Of a stretch of DNA of 64,000 nucleotides, positions 46,030 through 57,429 are shown piece after piece. The notes under the pieces were generated by a model, which saw only the letters and a program-made list of their open reading frames with translations, was not told where the DNA came from and made no database searches. The translations under genes were made by a program, and so were the position numbers. The DNA comes from Pisaster brevispinus (taxonomy: Eukaryota > Echinodermata > Asteroidea > Forcipulatida > Asteriidae): positions 13,364,087-13,428,086 of the forward strand of contig JAMKCF010000015.1 in NCBI GenBank assembly GCA_023634235.1, read 5' to 3'. Every line of letters begins with the position of its first letter. Position 1 is the first letter of the stretch.

Positions 46030-46605
46030 TAAGTCCTTTTTTTCCACCGTGCGAACTTTCAAAACCAACTAAAAATCATGCAATATGTTCCAGCTTGTCC
46101 TTTAATGTACGTACGTAGCACGTTGAGTGCGCGACCTCATTATTTGAAACAAAGGATTTCGGGATATGTCTATAGGTTTAAGTTAACCGGCATACAGGAA
46201 GCATTGTCAACAACATGAAGTTTGAGCAAATCAGATGATTTCTTAGACAGGTGGAGGGGGGGGGGTCCGACTTCTCTCCATTTCGAAGAAAAAAAAATCG
46301 AGGGTTAGGTTGAATCACTGGGTCCACCCAGCGGAATTGACAGCACCACTTGTTACGTCATACGGTTAGTAAATCCAGACATCTTGACGGGAAATCTGTT
46401 GGTTTTTTGTTGGTGTTTTTGAAGGACATTGGGCGGCGTGTGGCTTCATTGGGCGGAAGCTTGTCACGTGAGTAAGCTGTATGTCACATGAGCTGACACA
46501 CACGCATGCGTGCTATAATGAACTTCCAAAGTTTGAAGTGGGGTGTTTGCAAGGCGGGAAAAGCAATTCAGACACTTTTTTTGTTACGGTGACACCATGT
46601 TAGTA
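46030..46605. other. Non-coding, nothing specific seen
   Basis: G run at 46254-46265. A CACGTG site lies in CTTGTCACGTGAG near 46463. CGCATGCG occurs near 46503. No gene. Confidence 0.35.
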
Positions 46606-46760
46606 TATTCCTAATGAAGACGGTCAAATAAACTGATCGAAACGTCGAGTAATTACAATGCATTTCTTGAGGGAAGCAATCTAGACACTATTGTGATAAC
46701 ACTCTTGTAAATATATTCCTCCTGAAGACCGTCAAATAAACTGATAGAAACGTCAAGAAG
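46606..46760 (+). ncRNA. Tandem hammerhead-like motifs, 108 bp period
   Basis: Two copies of TATTCCT, TGAAGAC, GTCAAATAAACTGAT and GAAACGTC begin at 46606 and 46714. Copy 2 has CTGAAGA, which fits the hammerhead core CTGANGA, then a weak stem II (GTCA/TGAT), then GAAAC directly abutting GTC. Such a minimal stem III is known from hammerheads of Penelope-like retroelements, which cleave as tandem dimers. Copy 1 has a substituted core (CTAATGA). I see no reverse transcriptase nearby, so this is at most a solo terminal remnant. Confidence 0.4.
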
Positions 46761-46769
46761 TTACACTGA

Positions 46770-48729
46770 CTCTTCTTTCCTCAACGACAACTTAATAGAG
46801 AGATATTTACATGGTAGTACCGCAAAACTTAGTCACTAGATTTCTAACACAATCATCAAATCTGTAACCATACAGCCTCATACAGCCTCCTATTTCTCTC
46901 ATAGCTCCCGTTAGCACAGAGAACGCATAATGTCTCGTTTCCGCGGCACTAATTGACTGATTTGTCCCAACGGGTGCCATTTGTTACGCTAATTGGGGGG
47001 TCGAGTTACAAGACACGACAGACGACTAAATTTGAGATCGATACGAGAGTTTGATCTCGAAGTCAACCGAATGGTTTCAGTCAGGTTCGTTTACGTTTAT
47101 AGACGTTTCGCGTATTGGCAACAGTCTAGGAATTGTCACACCGACCTCCTTTGCAACTAAAATGTTATTTGAATTGTAACTACTCAATTGGATTCCATAT
47201 AACTTAGTTTGTAGGTATGGTCTATCTATCTTGAGTTTTGGGATCACGATGGAGATGTGCATCGTTTCTTGTTTACGGCAAACTTCAGTGCAACCTTTAT
47301 GTTTCACATAATGTGAATGTAAGTCTAGAAGTCGAAGGGAGTAAGCATGTAAGAGGCAACAGCCGTTTGTGAACCGTCTGCCGCGTGATGAAGCCATCTT
47401 CTTTTTAAAAGGATGGGGCCTACGCCCTTTGGTGTCCGCCCCTAACTACGCCCACAGCATGATTTGACGCATTAGAAATTGAGAGGGCTGCGGCCTGTCA
47501 CCATTATTCGTCGTGTTCCCTAACGAAAGCTGGTTATCTTAGCATCAAACATAGAGGCCAGACTATGCCGGTTTCGTTATACTATTTTGGACTGGGAAGG
47601 GGGGATGTTGCTGCACAATGATCTGAACTTGCAAGTCATTGGGCGTTTTTATTGACCATAATCCTGTTACATACTCTTTTTCTTATTCTTCTTTCTGGTC
47701 TTCTTCTTCGTCTTCTTGATGTCATTGTTCTTGTTCTTTTTGCTGTTCTTTCTCTTGTTGTTGTTTTTGTTGTTGTTGTTGTTCTTGCTGTTCTTGTTGT
47801 TGCTCTTGTTCATGTCTTAAGTGGAACATCACCAATGAGAACATCTTCTTACAATAGGTCTGCGTTCTTCGCATGTGACTTCCTACATGTTACCAAGTCG
47901 CGGAATCTATTGTCACCCAACTTGCACCTGTCGTGTTACAGCGACTTCTATCCTTTACGTGTGAACAGTTGTTACTCTACCGCGAACTCGTGACAAAGCA
48001 CCACACCCACCAGTCCCCTGTTACCGGGCTACAAAAGTCATAGTTTTCAAAGTGGCTAGACGTTCGTCATTTGGTGCATGACGTCAGACCCTGGTTATTT
48101 TTTAGCAGAATCCTAATCTGTCAAATAACCTCACCGTTGTGATAAATGTACGGTTCGTGTTGCGGACGTGTTAGCCATCATGGCCATGAAAATGTCAACT
48201 AGTCGCAGGTCACGTCCGAATCCAGCAACTTCGACCACAGCTGCAAAAGGCCTCTTCAATGATGTGGCCACAACCACTTTCAAAGTCCTAAATTCAAGTT
48301 TAATAGTTCACCATGTCCAGTTGTACCTGCTCACAGAATAATAAATTGGGCACCATTTTGGTGACGTTATGACGTCATGCGCGCATTGTCTTGCGTATAG
48401 GCCCAATCGAAATTATGTACCACAAAAATATCAAACATCTTCAAGAATCTCATTTCCAGGTATAGATAAACAGGGGGAATCTGGTAAGATTTAAAGAAAT
48501 GCACATAAACGAGTCTCTCCATTGGTAAGTGGTCTTAAGTTAAGAAAGAACTTTGTTTGGTTAGCAAAATGTTTGCACTCAGCTTTAAATAATTGCTTAC
48601 TGCATTTGGACCAACTATACTGGAAGTAGTTTTTAAACTATTGAGCACAAGTTAGCTTTGCCAATTATGACAGTTACCGTCATCGGAAACACTTCAATAT
48701 TTCAGAGGAAGTACGACGTTATACAGGTT
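46770..48729. other. Non-coding with TTG/TTC-rich tract
   Basis: A decayed TTC/TTG tract occupies 47670-47815 and yields a leucine/valine-rich pseudo-frame. CRE palindromes at 48079-48086 and 48370-48377. A 106-codon minus-strand frame at 47077-47397 has no recognised domain. Confidence 0.4.
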
Positions 48730-48970
48730 TATTGTTTGGTCGGGGTGAGACTTGATCGATTTAATTACTCCAGTAATTGTGGAGATATTGAGCGGAAATG
48801 TAGAGCAATTCGTCAGTCATGTTGGCCGGGCGCGTAGCAGCCCATCGGAACTCGCGGAATTCATGGCCGGATTGAGTGCAGGAAGGCCGCAAATGGCACT
48901 GATGAAAGTGGCCGTGGACAGATAATTAATCAAAACAATGGGAGATAATTTCCATAAAGTGTTTTAATCT
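48730..48970. promoter_or_regulatory. CNE-like block upstream of candidate first exon
   Basis: A repeat-free, mixed-composition block with homeodomain-type cores (TTTAATTAC, AGTAATTG, GATAATTAATC) and CpG-rich interior (GGCCGGGCGCG, CTCGCGG). It ends about 350 bases before the exon at 49320. The texture resembles deeply conserved regulatory DNA near developmental genes. Only alignment can show conservation. Confidence 0.3.
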
Positions 48971-49319
48971 TAGCTGCGCTTCGCACGGTCCAAGCTCTTA
49001 CGCAAAATGTTCAGTGGATAGGGATGTCAAGGCGATGCCCAGGCGTTGCCCATTTAGAGGTCAGAAAAGCTCACTCCAAATCACTTGGTAGAGGGACATT
49101 TTCTTTATAGTTTGGAGTTTGAGTGTCCACTTCATGTGCAAAACAAGTCAATGAATTAACTCTTGATTTAAGTTCAAGAGCTTCAATTGAAATTCATTTT
49201 ATTGTCCAACTGTACATCTTCATTGTAAAGATTTGATTACAAAGGACTCAAACTCGATGAATTCTCTTATTTCATAGATTATAGCTGTTTTTGTTTGTTT
49301 CCCCCCCCCCCCCAAGCAG

Positions 49320-49783
49320 ATTCGTCGACACTACCTCCGGGTCGACAATGTTTAAGTTCGACAACAGACGACCATTCAGCGACATTCTGCCGTCATTCAA
49401 CCATTTTGGCGCCAACAACGGTCACTCCGTGACGTCACCGGTGTCTGGGTCGGCTGACCTCCTCAACATGGACGCCGCTAGTATCCAACAGCAGCAACAG
49501 ACGCAGCAGCAAATGGCGCACACCGGACACACGTCACCACAGGGCATGCTGGTCCAAACCGACTCCAACGGGTACGGGATAACCACCACGCCGCATCGCG
49601 TGCTTGAGAAGGGCACCGTGCCAACTTCCGGTCTGTTGGACCCCGGGTCAGATCGCCAGCAGCCGAGAATGACGGAGCTGTGTACAGTAGGCGCCTCATC
49701 AGCTGGATCAAGAGCGATAGCTGATATCGTCATGGATGACGTAGATGTCAAAGGTCGGAAGTTAGGAAGGAGCGATGTTAATG
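49320..49783 (+). CDS. Candidate first coding exon, Gln-rich N-terminus of an unrecognised protein
   Basis: This is the best coding segment in the window. The acceptor is a poly-C tract followed by CAAGCAG, ending at 49319. I choose the ATG at 49348 because it has A at -3 and follows the acceptor after 28 bases of leader. It encodes 145 residues starting MFKFDNRRPFSDILPSFNHF. A Gln run is at residues 47-55 (QQQQQTQQQ), and the rest is Ser/Thr/Gly/Pro-rich and probably disordered, becoming acidic then basic near residues 123-141 (IADIVMDDVDVKGRKLG). The donor GTATGT at 49784 leaves phase 1. Beyond it, the frame turns phenylalanine-rich and stops, as intron would. Such N-termini are common in transcription factors, with the DNA-binding domain in later exons, but I do not recognise the family. 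Downstream exons are probably outside the window. Confidence 0.65.
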
Positions 49784-49789
49784 GTATGT

Positions 49790-51740
49790 TGGCTTTTTTT
49801 TCTTCCTCTTTCTTTTTTTTATGTTGTTTTTTAATGTGTTTTATTTAGGTTTCTTTGAACTCTGAATCAGCTGAAGAAGGGTATTGCAAGACTATTCGGA
49901 GAATGTGTGGGTTTTCAACTAGCGGAAACCACAATGGCACTGCTAGAGGGCGTGACGCCCACCTGCAGCTACGCCTCCATCCATACAAACGCGGCACAAA
50001 TGGATTCAAATATAATTTAGTTTCAGAGAAAGGTCCAGGACTGACACACGCTTCGTGTCAAGGCCAGTGTGACGTCATTTTTCTCCACCACATGAGTTAC
50101 GCTGCGCATGCGTGGCATCAATCTCATGAATTTGAATATTCCCTTGTTCTGGCGTCCTCTAAGCGAAGGTCAGCCTAAAAATGATTTCGGGGGAAACGCC
50201 CTCTAGCGCTGATTCATGGTGACGAACGGAAGTTATCAATCGCTGTAACCAACAATAGCTCAGGACAGGAAAAGACGATCGCCATTTTTAGGTACAGAAT
50301 GAATGGCATCGTGAAGGAAACCGCTGTGACAATCGAGAAATGATCAATGAAGATGTTTGGAGAAATTCATCATCACTCTCAGTGGTTGCGATCGACCAAC
50401 AAAAAGCTACGTCATTCTCGGCCGGCGATCTCACCAGGGTCAATTAATTAATGTTGGCACAGTCCCTCCCGCGAGCACGCGATGTGGTGTGGTCATAACT
50501 GCGCACTCTTACAAAATGTTTACCTTTTAAACGATTGGCACTTCTGGAAGTGGCTTTATTGCTTCGTACAATTACAGGCAAGAGAAGCATTGCAAGTTGT
50601 TTAGAAATTGTGTATTCTTCATGATTTTCTCTTCTTATTTTCAAAAGCATGTGTATTGCCGTAAGCCACTTTAATCAATTTTTTGAGTTGAGAAAGCAGC
50701 ATGTGATTTCAGACGTTGGATAATGTAGAATTGATATTTGGTTTACGGTAGATCAAGTGGTCATAGTTTATTTTCTGAATTCGCTGTTTAGACGTTTTTC
50801 TTATTATAAGAACTTGTAGGTTCACCCTTTGAATTGCTCTGCCCTTGGTTTATCAGATATGGGAAACAGATTTGTAGCTAATTACCATATGTGTGTGGAG
50901 GTTCTTCCACACACGTATGGTGTAGTGATGATTTTTTTTTTTTTTTTATCGTCACAGACCCACAATGTTATGAAGTGCCTCGCTCGCCGGGACACAAAGA
51001 CCAAGCTCTGACAGCTCCAGATTTTGGGTTCGGAGCGGACGTACAAAGGCGAACACCGCCCTCGTGCGCCGGGGCAAAAATATCACCGCGTAGATATTAC
51101 GGCATTCGTCGTTCATTCAAATCTACCCCTGGGATTGGAACTATTGGAGGGGGGGGGGGGACGAAATTCTCTTTTCAATAGAGCCATTTTTGAGCACAAT
51201 GTAGAAACTGCGGCTTGTCCAGACAATGGTAAAAGACAAAAGCAAGATATAGTTATGACATAATGCAAGGTTGGGCTCGATTTCGCAAACACCGAGCTTC
51301 ATCTCAAGAATTGTCAGTATCACATAGTAATTTATCTTGTTACATCACCCTGTGATTACCAGTTAAAAATTGATACCCGTCTTTCGATCGATCTTTTAAG
51401 CTCTTTGTGAAATCAGCCGACCTGATATTTCAAATGATACAAAGCTTTAAACTCAAATGAAACATTTATAAATAATACATAATGTCAATAGCATCAACCA
51501 CTGATGTACTAGTAATCGAGCACTACTCGAAAAACCGTTTAGATGGTACTCGCCCTCGTGCTCGAGTGCTACTCGAGTGTCTTTTTGATGGCATTTAGCT
51601 AGCAAAAGAAATCCCCCTCGAAGTCCATACTCGATACTCGACTGAAGAAAAGAAAAATTGCACTCGAACTCATGTTCTCGATACGCGACTGAACATGCAC
51701 CCGGACTTCGATTTTAAAAACCTGTGGTCATAATACCGTA
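49790..51740. other. Probable intron, nothing coding
   Basis: Follows the donor at 49784. T-rich tracts at 49793-49850 and 50931-50947, a G run at 51150-51160. A CRE palindrome at 50070-50077. 51510-51715 is rich in ACTCGA and CTCGAGT cores and shares CCATACTCGATACTC with 23551, so it contains a dispersed repeat fragment. Confidence 0.45.
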
Positions 51741-51909
51741 TCGTCGTCGCTGTCGTTGGCGTCGCCGTCGTTGTCGTTGTCGTTGTTGTCGTTGTCGTCG
51801 TTGTCGTTGTTGTCGTTGTCGTCGTTGTCGTCGTTGTCGTTGTCGTCATAGTTGTCGTTGTCGTTGTCGTTGTCGTCGTCGTCGTTGTCGTCGTCGTCGT
51901 TGTCGTTGT
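51741..51909. repeat. TCG/TTG trinucleotide-hexanucleotide array
   Basis: Mixed GTCGTT and GTCGTC units over about 170 bases, dense in CpG within an AT-rich surrounding. It runs directly into the TTCTTG array that follows. The frames are artefactual serine/arginine/valine repeats. Confidence 0.9.
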
Positions 51910-52099
51910 GTTGTTGTTCTTGTTCTTGTTCTTGTTCTTGTTCTTGTTCTTGTTCTTGTTCTTGTTCTTGTTCTTGTTCTTGTTCTTGTTCTTGTTCTTG
52001 TTCTTGTTCTTGTTCTTGTTCTTGTTCTTGTTCTTGTTCTTTACTTGTTCTTGTTCTTGTTCTTGTTCTTGTTCTTGTTCTTGTTCTTGCTCTTGTTGT
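51910..52099. repeat. TTCTTG hexanucleotide array
   Basis: About 31 near-perfect TTCTTG units, with one TTTAC interruption near 52040 and a CTC variant at the end. It uses the same unit and orientation as 28708-28895. Confidence 0.95.
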
Positions 52100-53119
52100 C
52101 CAGTAGCCGTACTTTGCGTGGACCCAAAACTAAAATGACATCATTTCAAGCAGACATATATTTTTAAGGGCAGTATTCCACCATGGCCATTTTGTGTAAA
52201 TCTCACCTCATTTATAATTTCCAATCTGACCGATATAATTGTGCACAATCTTTAACAAGATGTCGACAATTCCATTTGAAAATCGGTTTTTATTATTTTT
52301 CCCCCAATTGTGGGTGGATTCACGGTGAAATATTGTTTTCGCCTCATTTCACTCTCTTGTTTATCCCCATTTAATTGAAAATTCTTGAGTCACTCCGGGA
52401 CGTCAGTCCACAAAGCTGTTCGGATTTTGTTCCTCTTTTTTTTTTTTTTACCGAAGGAAGTGTAGGTCAAATCCGATTTCCGTCTGTATTTAGAGCCTCT
52501 AATTGACTTCGCATCGCCATGATTTATTCTAATGGACCGTCGTGACTCGAAATAGGAGCTTCCATCGACGAGGGACACGCAATTCAAACACCGCAGTCCC
52601 TGAAATACCACGGCTGTGAGGATAAATTGCAGAGTAACCTCACTACCACAAACCAACAACCCCCGATGAAATCGTCTTTTGACCGGGCGAAGTACGGGGC
52701 AAATTGCCCCCCTTGTGGGTGAAGTCGAGCCATCATTATTGCTATCTCCGGCGAAAAATTGAAACCGAGACATGAGTTGAAGAAGGAGTAGGGGAAAGAG
52801 AGAGAGAGAGAGAGAAAGAGAGAAAGAGAGAGAGAGAGAGAGAGAGGAAAAAATGCCCCGTGCGGATGGGTCCCACCTGCCGTCGAATTTCTAGCGTGAT
52901 CTCCCGCGGGGGCAGCGCTCCGTCTCGCCCGTTACCCGAGCCCCGTATGCTCGGTGAAGAGATTGCCAGCATGCAAATTGTTATCCATCTTCTGTAGTAG
53001 AAACTGCCATGAGCCATTAAGTTGCCAAAAATCTGAGTGGACGCTTAGTCCGATGTAAATCATTATCGCCTACCATTTTTTTATATTCATGTTTGTTTTT
53101 TGTTTTTTTACAAGGTCCA
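52100..53119. other. Non-coding with GA microsatellite
   Basis: GA/GAAA repeats at 52795-52847. The stretch on either side (52440-52780 and 52850-53010) is mixed-composition and repeat-free, with minus-strand frames that lack domains. It may be conserved intronic DNA. Confidence 0.4.
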
Positions 53120-53400
53120 GAGAAGCGATTTTTGGATTGCCTGTGATAGCGGTGTGATGCCCATTACTGCTTGGGGCCGTATTGGGCATTGCCTCATTAT
53201 GCATTCATGAGCTATAGTTAACGGCGGCAGCGCTGTACACCAGCTTCGCTAAGTGGACTGGCTGCCCGATCACCAGAGACAAACCCAATTAACTCAAACA
53301 ATGAAGACACCGGATTATCAATTGAAGAGGTTAATTGTTTTGCGGAGCTTTGATAACCCAATATGCATAAGCTCATGATTACCAAAAAGGACAATTTAAA
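53120..53400. promoter_or_regulatory. CNE-like block rich in homeodomain and octamer cores
   Basis: Repeat-free DNA with ATTATGCATTCATGAGC near 53197 and AATATGCATAAGCTCATGAT near 53361, two related motifs about 160 bases apart. It also has CCAATTAACTC, GAGGTTAATTG and TTTGATAACCC. POU and homeodomain sites of this density and the balanced composition suggest an enhancer in the putative intron between the two first exons. Confidence 0.35.
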
Positions 53401-53409
53401 AAGAAGGAA

Positions 53410-56400
53410 AACGGGGCTTTAATGCGTGCAAGTGGCACTTAGTTTTGAAACGGACAAGATTCTTTCTAATGGTGATGCGGCCCAAACGGAACTTTTTTTT
53501 TTTAAAGCAAAAAATATCACAAATAGAAAAGAAAACATCCACAATGTAAATGAAATCAGTTGCAGATCCACAAGTGATGTTTATTAATTATACCTCATTT
53601 TCTATATTGTTTTGTAACTACAAAAAGGACTGTTCCAAAACAAGACATATGCAGTTTTCAATCTCAAAATGTAAGGTGGCCTTTTTCTATCAGATATTAA
53701 ATTGACGTTGACAGTTTTTCAGACACCGATAACTGTCGTAAATGCAAAGAACATCATGAGTAGTTAGTTTTGTAAATAATAAGTTGTTGTTTGCTTGTTG
53801 TTGTTGTTGTTGTTTTGGGGTTGTTTGGGTTTGGGTTTTGTTTGCACTTTTACCCGATCTCTCTTCCGCAAAACCATTGTCTGTCATAGCCACGGAAAAA
53901 AAACACTTGAAAAGTGCCAGAAGAAAACATTATTGAAAACGCTCTCTATTTTCGGATTGTGTTTAGTTGTTCCGGAAATTTCACCTAACTTGTTGAGGTT
54001 GTTTCTTGTTTACTGGACTCTTCTCGTCCGCGTAACAAATGGTCAGACAATCCTTATAACAGGGGTCAAAGTTCAAGGGTCATTCCAGTAACGTAATGAT
54101 GTGAACCTTTGATTGGTGAAATACTCTTCCTAAACTATCCATCAAATAATGTCTTTAGGCTTCAATAACAACCCACAAATGCGGACATCTTCCCACGACA
54201 CCGGAACGTTCTCCGCAAAGCAAATACCAACAACCAAACCCCCTTCTCACCGACCGAAGCGGTACCGATGTTTTCACGCCTGGAACCAGAGCGATCGCAC
54301 GGTACAAGAGGAGCCACTCAGGGTCGCGCTGAATAACAAACGCCCGTTTAAAAACGCCCGGAGCGGCGCGCGCTACACTCGATTCGTTCACTAGAAGCTC
54401 GTCCCAGTCTGCTACCGGCGTTTAATCGACTCTCAATCCACAATCATCGGATCAATTAACTCGGTATCATCCCGTGTTGATACAAGAATCGTCCAGGCTT
54501 TTAAGAATGCGAAGACAGCCATGGGCCATCTTTGAGTGGTTTTATTAGATGGCGGGAAAAGGGGGGGGGGAAATGTTGTGAGAATGATATCAGAGTTGAT
54601 CAAAGTCAAGTTATTTTGCGCCTGCCAATAGTCTGTCATTAACGGTGTATTGCAATAGAAACAATCGCGACCAGTGTCAATTACAGGATATAAAGAGAAA
54701 CCTCCATTTATTGTCAATAATAACACTAAATGAGCGAGCTTATGCACCGAGACGCACATTCCGTTGCGAGGCATCGTGCGCAAAAGTTGAATGGAATTGA
54801 TGTAGAAAAGAGGGTAGTAAATTAGAGCTAGACTTGAGGGACGTTGAAGCCAGTAATGGAGGGAAGTTTCACATGATGTGCTAGATTGTTCCACAATCAA
54901 TTTGGAGTGACAATATGGCGGCACTAAGCTCGTGATTCGATGGGACGTAAGCGCAGATTCTCGCGGTAAGCAAAGCCGTGGAAACCGCTGACGTGGTCTA
55001 CTGAAAAATGGGCATGGGTATAAACATGTTTGATAAAACGAGTGGTTAACATTCTTTGGTAATTATATAAGAGCGTATTCCGGCAACTGAAAAAGACCCG
55101 GGTGACATGCATTTGTAGCTTCTAAACATACAATAACGTTCTAATTTTTATTGTTTTCTTTGTTTGTGTTTGGTTTTTTGGGGGTGTTTGTTGGTTTGTT
55201 TGTTTGTTTTTGTTTGTTTGATGTTTTAATTTTTTTATTTCACAACTCATGCAACCTTTCAAACAACATAATGTTTACACTTTTCTGTGGAGAAGAGAAC
55301 CTTGACATAACCTACATTTTGAATTGGTGCTCTCAAAATGGAACGAAGATATGCCTTCCTTTTCCGAAAGTGCGCCCTCAATTGATACACATGAGAGAGC
55401 TGCGCGCATCCACCCGTAACGTACACTTCCCCTAATAGCCATTAAGCAACTCAGTCAAGTGGAACTAACATCCGACATGCATATCCATTTTTCAGATCAC
55501 GTTCATATGCAGCCGTTTGGCTGTACAGCCATTATGCCAGCCACTTCTTGTGTACGGTCACAATGTTCCAAAGTGGGGAACCGGTTCCCAGATGCGAACG
55601 GTGCCGAATTAAGAATCCGCAATTGAGTAGAGTGAAAGAGTCCTGTGAAGTCACGCACGGAGTGTTAGGTCTTAAGCTGGATTTATTTGTAACTCACACT
55701 TTTTGACAGTTATTTTTGTAACTCAATCAAATGGAACTAATACATGGTGTATATTTAACCTTAATTACTTACTCTCAATATTATTTATGACTTGGTAAAC
55801 GGAAAAATAACTGAATATTAACTCTGCGTGACACCGTAAAAAAAATCACACTATTTCACCCTGCCTTACTTTTTGAGTAACAGTTTGATTCTAGCGTGTA
55901 ATACATTTTTGTGAAGAACCAAATCACTTGTAAATCAGCCAAAGCATTAGATATAGACCCTTTGGACTAAATAAAACCAATTCAAGCAAACATGTATTTG
56001 GGATGAGCCCACATGTGTCTCTTTCTGCTTAGCAAGGCTGAGTAATTGATGAACAATTCCTATGGGAGATCCTGGAGAGCAGGTCATTGTTGGATTGTGT
56101 TAGTGAAAAACAAACCCCGATGGTAATAAGACATTTGGCATGCTATTTGGTTAGGTGCAGTTGTAGAACTTGGAATTTTTTAGCTTTTTTGAAGAAAAAA
56201 ATGGCGGAGTTAAAAACTGTTACTCAATAAGTGAGCGATAGTGTCACGGAGAGTTAAAAAGATATTTTGATTGAGACTTCGAAATCAAGTTTATGCAGAC
56301 GTTCTTTGTGAATACAGAACAACGTTCGGTGACATTCGCCATTAGAACACCTGCGTTTCTGGGTACCAATCAACTTGAAGATTCAGCTAAAACTCTCAAT

Positions 56401-56511
56401 GGCGAGGTAGGGCTTTTTGGAAAATTGCTTGCGAAAGGTGTTCGGGCTCCCAAACGATTTTTGATCATTGGAGGACCTTGGGCCGATTTTGCTAACAGGA
56501 GCTAAGATTGA
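53410..56511. other. Probable intron, nothing coding supported
   Basis: TTG units at 53795-53815, G run at 54560-54569, GTTT-rich tract at 55150-55215. A 163-codon minus-strand frame at 54433-54924 and an arginine-rich frame at 54149-54394 have no recognisable domains. CAATTA and GATTGATC strings are common. No RNA gene seen. Confidence 0.35.
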
Positions 56512-56590
56512 TCTTAACTGCCGATCAATCTTAATTTGCTAAGTGTGATGTCATAAAACAAATCACTATGGTAATACCGGTGCTTTGAGC
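56512..56590 (+). mobile_element. Dispersed repeat family R2, copy 2
   Basis: GATCAATCTTAATTTGCTAA, GTGTGATGTCATAA, TCACTATGGTAATA and GGTGCTTTG match the order seen at 24171-24262. Divergence is substantial. Confidence 0.6.
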
Positions 56591-56817
56591 TGAATATACA
56601 TAGCTGTTAAAACAATACATCAATTTAATTTCGACAGAAGACTCAGTACAAAACAACGTTCGTTGTTGATGGAGTTAATTTCAATCATTATACACTCTCA
56701 CATAAAACAATAACAATAAGCCTATGTTGCCCCTCCTTCCCCACCCCCATTTTCATATTTTGTATCTTCAATAATGAGAGGCATGGATATCTTGTCAAAT
56801 CAACGTCAATGAGACCG

Positions 56818-56954
56818 GACTGAGGCCGTGTCCGAAACGGCGACTTCGGCTACAGCTACAGCTAGATCAGCGCGTCTGCCAGGGAGAATAGGCAGACGCG
56901 CACGATCTAGCCGTAGCTGTAGCCGAAGTCGCCGTTTCGGACACGGCCTGACTG
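56818..56954. mobile_element. Hairpin MITE with 5 bp target-site duplication
   Basis: The element spans 56823-56949. Its left arm (56823-56880) begins AGGCCGTGTCCGAAACGGCG and its right arm (56891-56949) is the near-perfect inverse. I count one substitution and a small indel/mismatch near the inner end. A 10-base loop (AGGGAGAATA) separates them. GACTG flanks the element exactly on both sides (56818-56822 and 56950-56954), a 5 bp target-site duplication. No protein is encoded. It is a non-autonomous DNA transposon. A 5 bp duplication is not diagnostic of a superfamily here. Confidence 0.9.
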
Positions 56955-57192
56955 TGTACATTTACCTGTTGTATCAACAGAGACACATTTGTCATCAACA
57001 GTTGTTGTTGCATTTGTAAACGTACTGAAAATTTACGTGGTTTCGTTTACCCTTTTGGTATTTACAATGACCTTTTCCGGATGGAAAAGTTGTGCATGAA
57101 TTATTAGAGTGACTTTACAAAATCAAACTAGATGTTTATAGAGTCATTGGAAAGTGACGATCGACTTGCAATCCTGATCAAGAATGGTTGAT
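56955..57192. other. Short AT-rich spacer
   Basis: Nothing coding or repeated was seen between the hairpin element and the TTG array. Confidence 0.4.
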
Positions 57193-57425
<233 letters not shown>

Positions 57426-57429
57426 AGTT

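Noticed and set aside
54433..54924. 163-codon minus-strand frame
   Set aside because: No recognisable domain. It runs through a G/C homopolymer at 54560 and overlaps sequence without coding texture.
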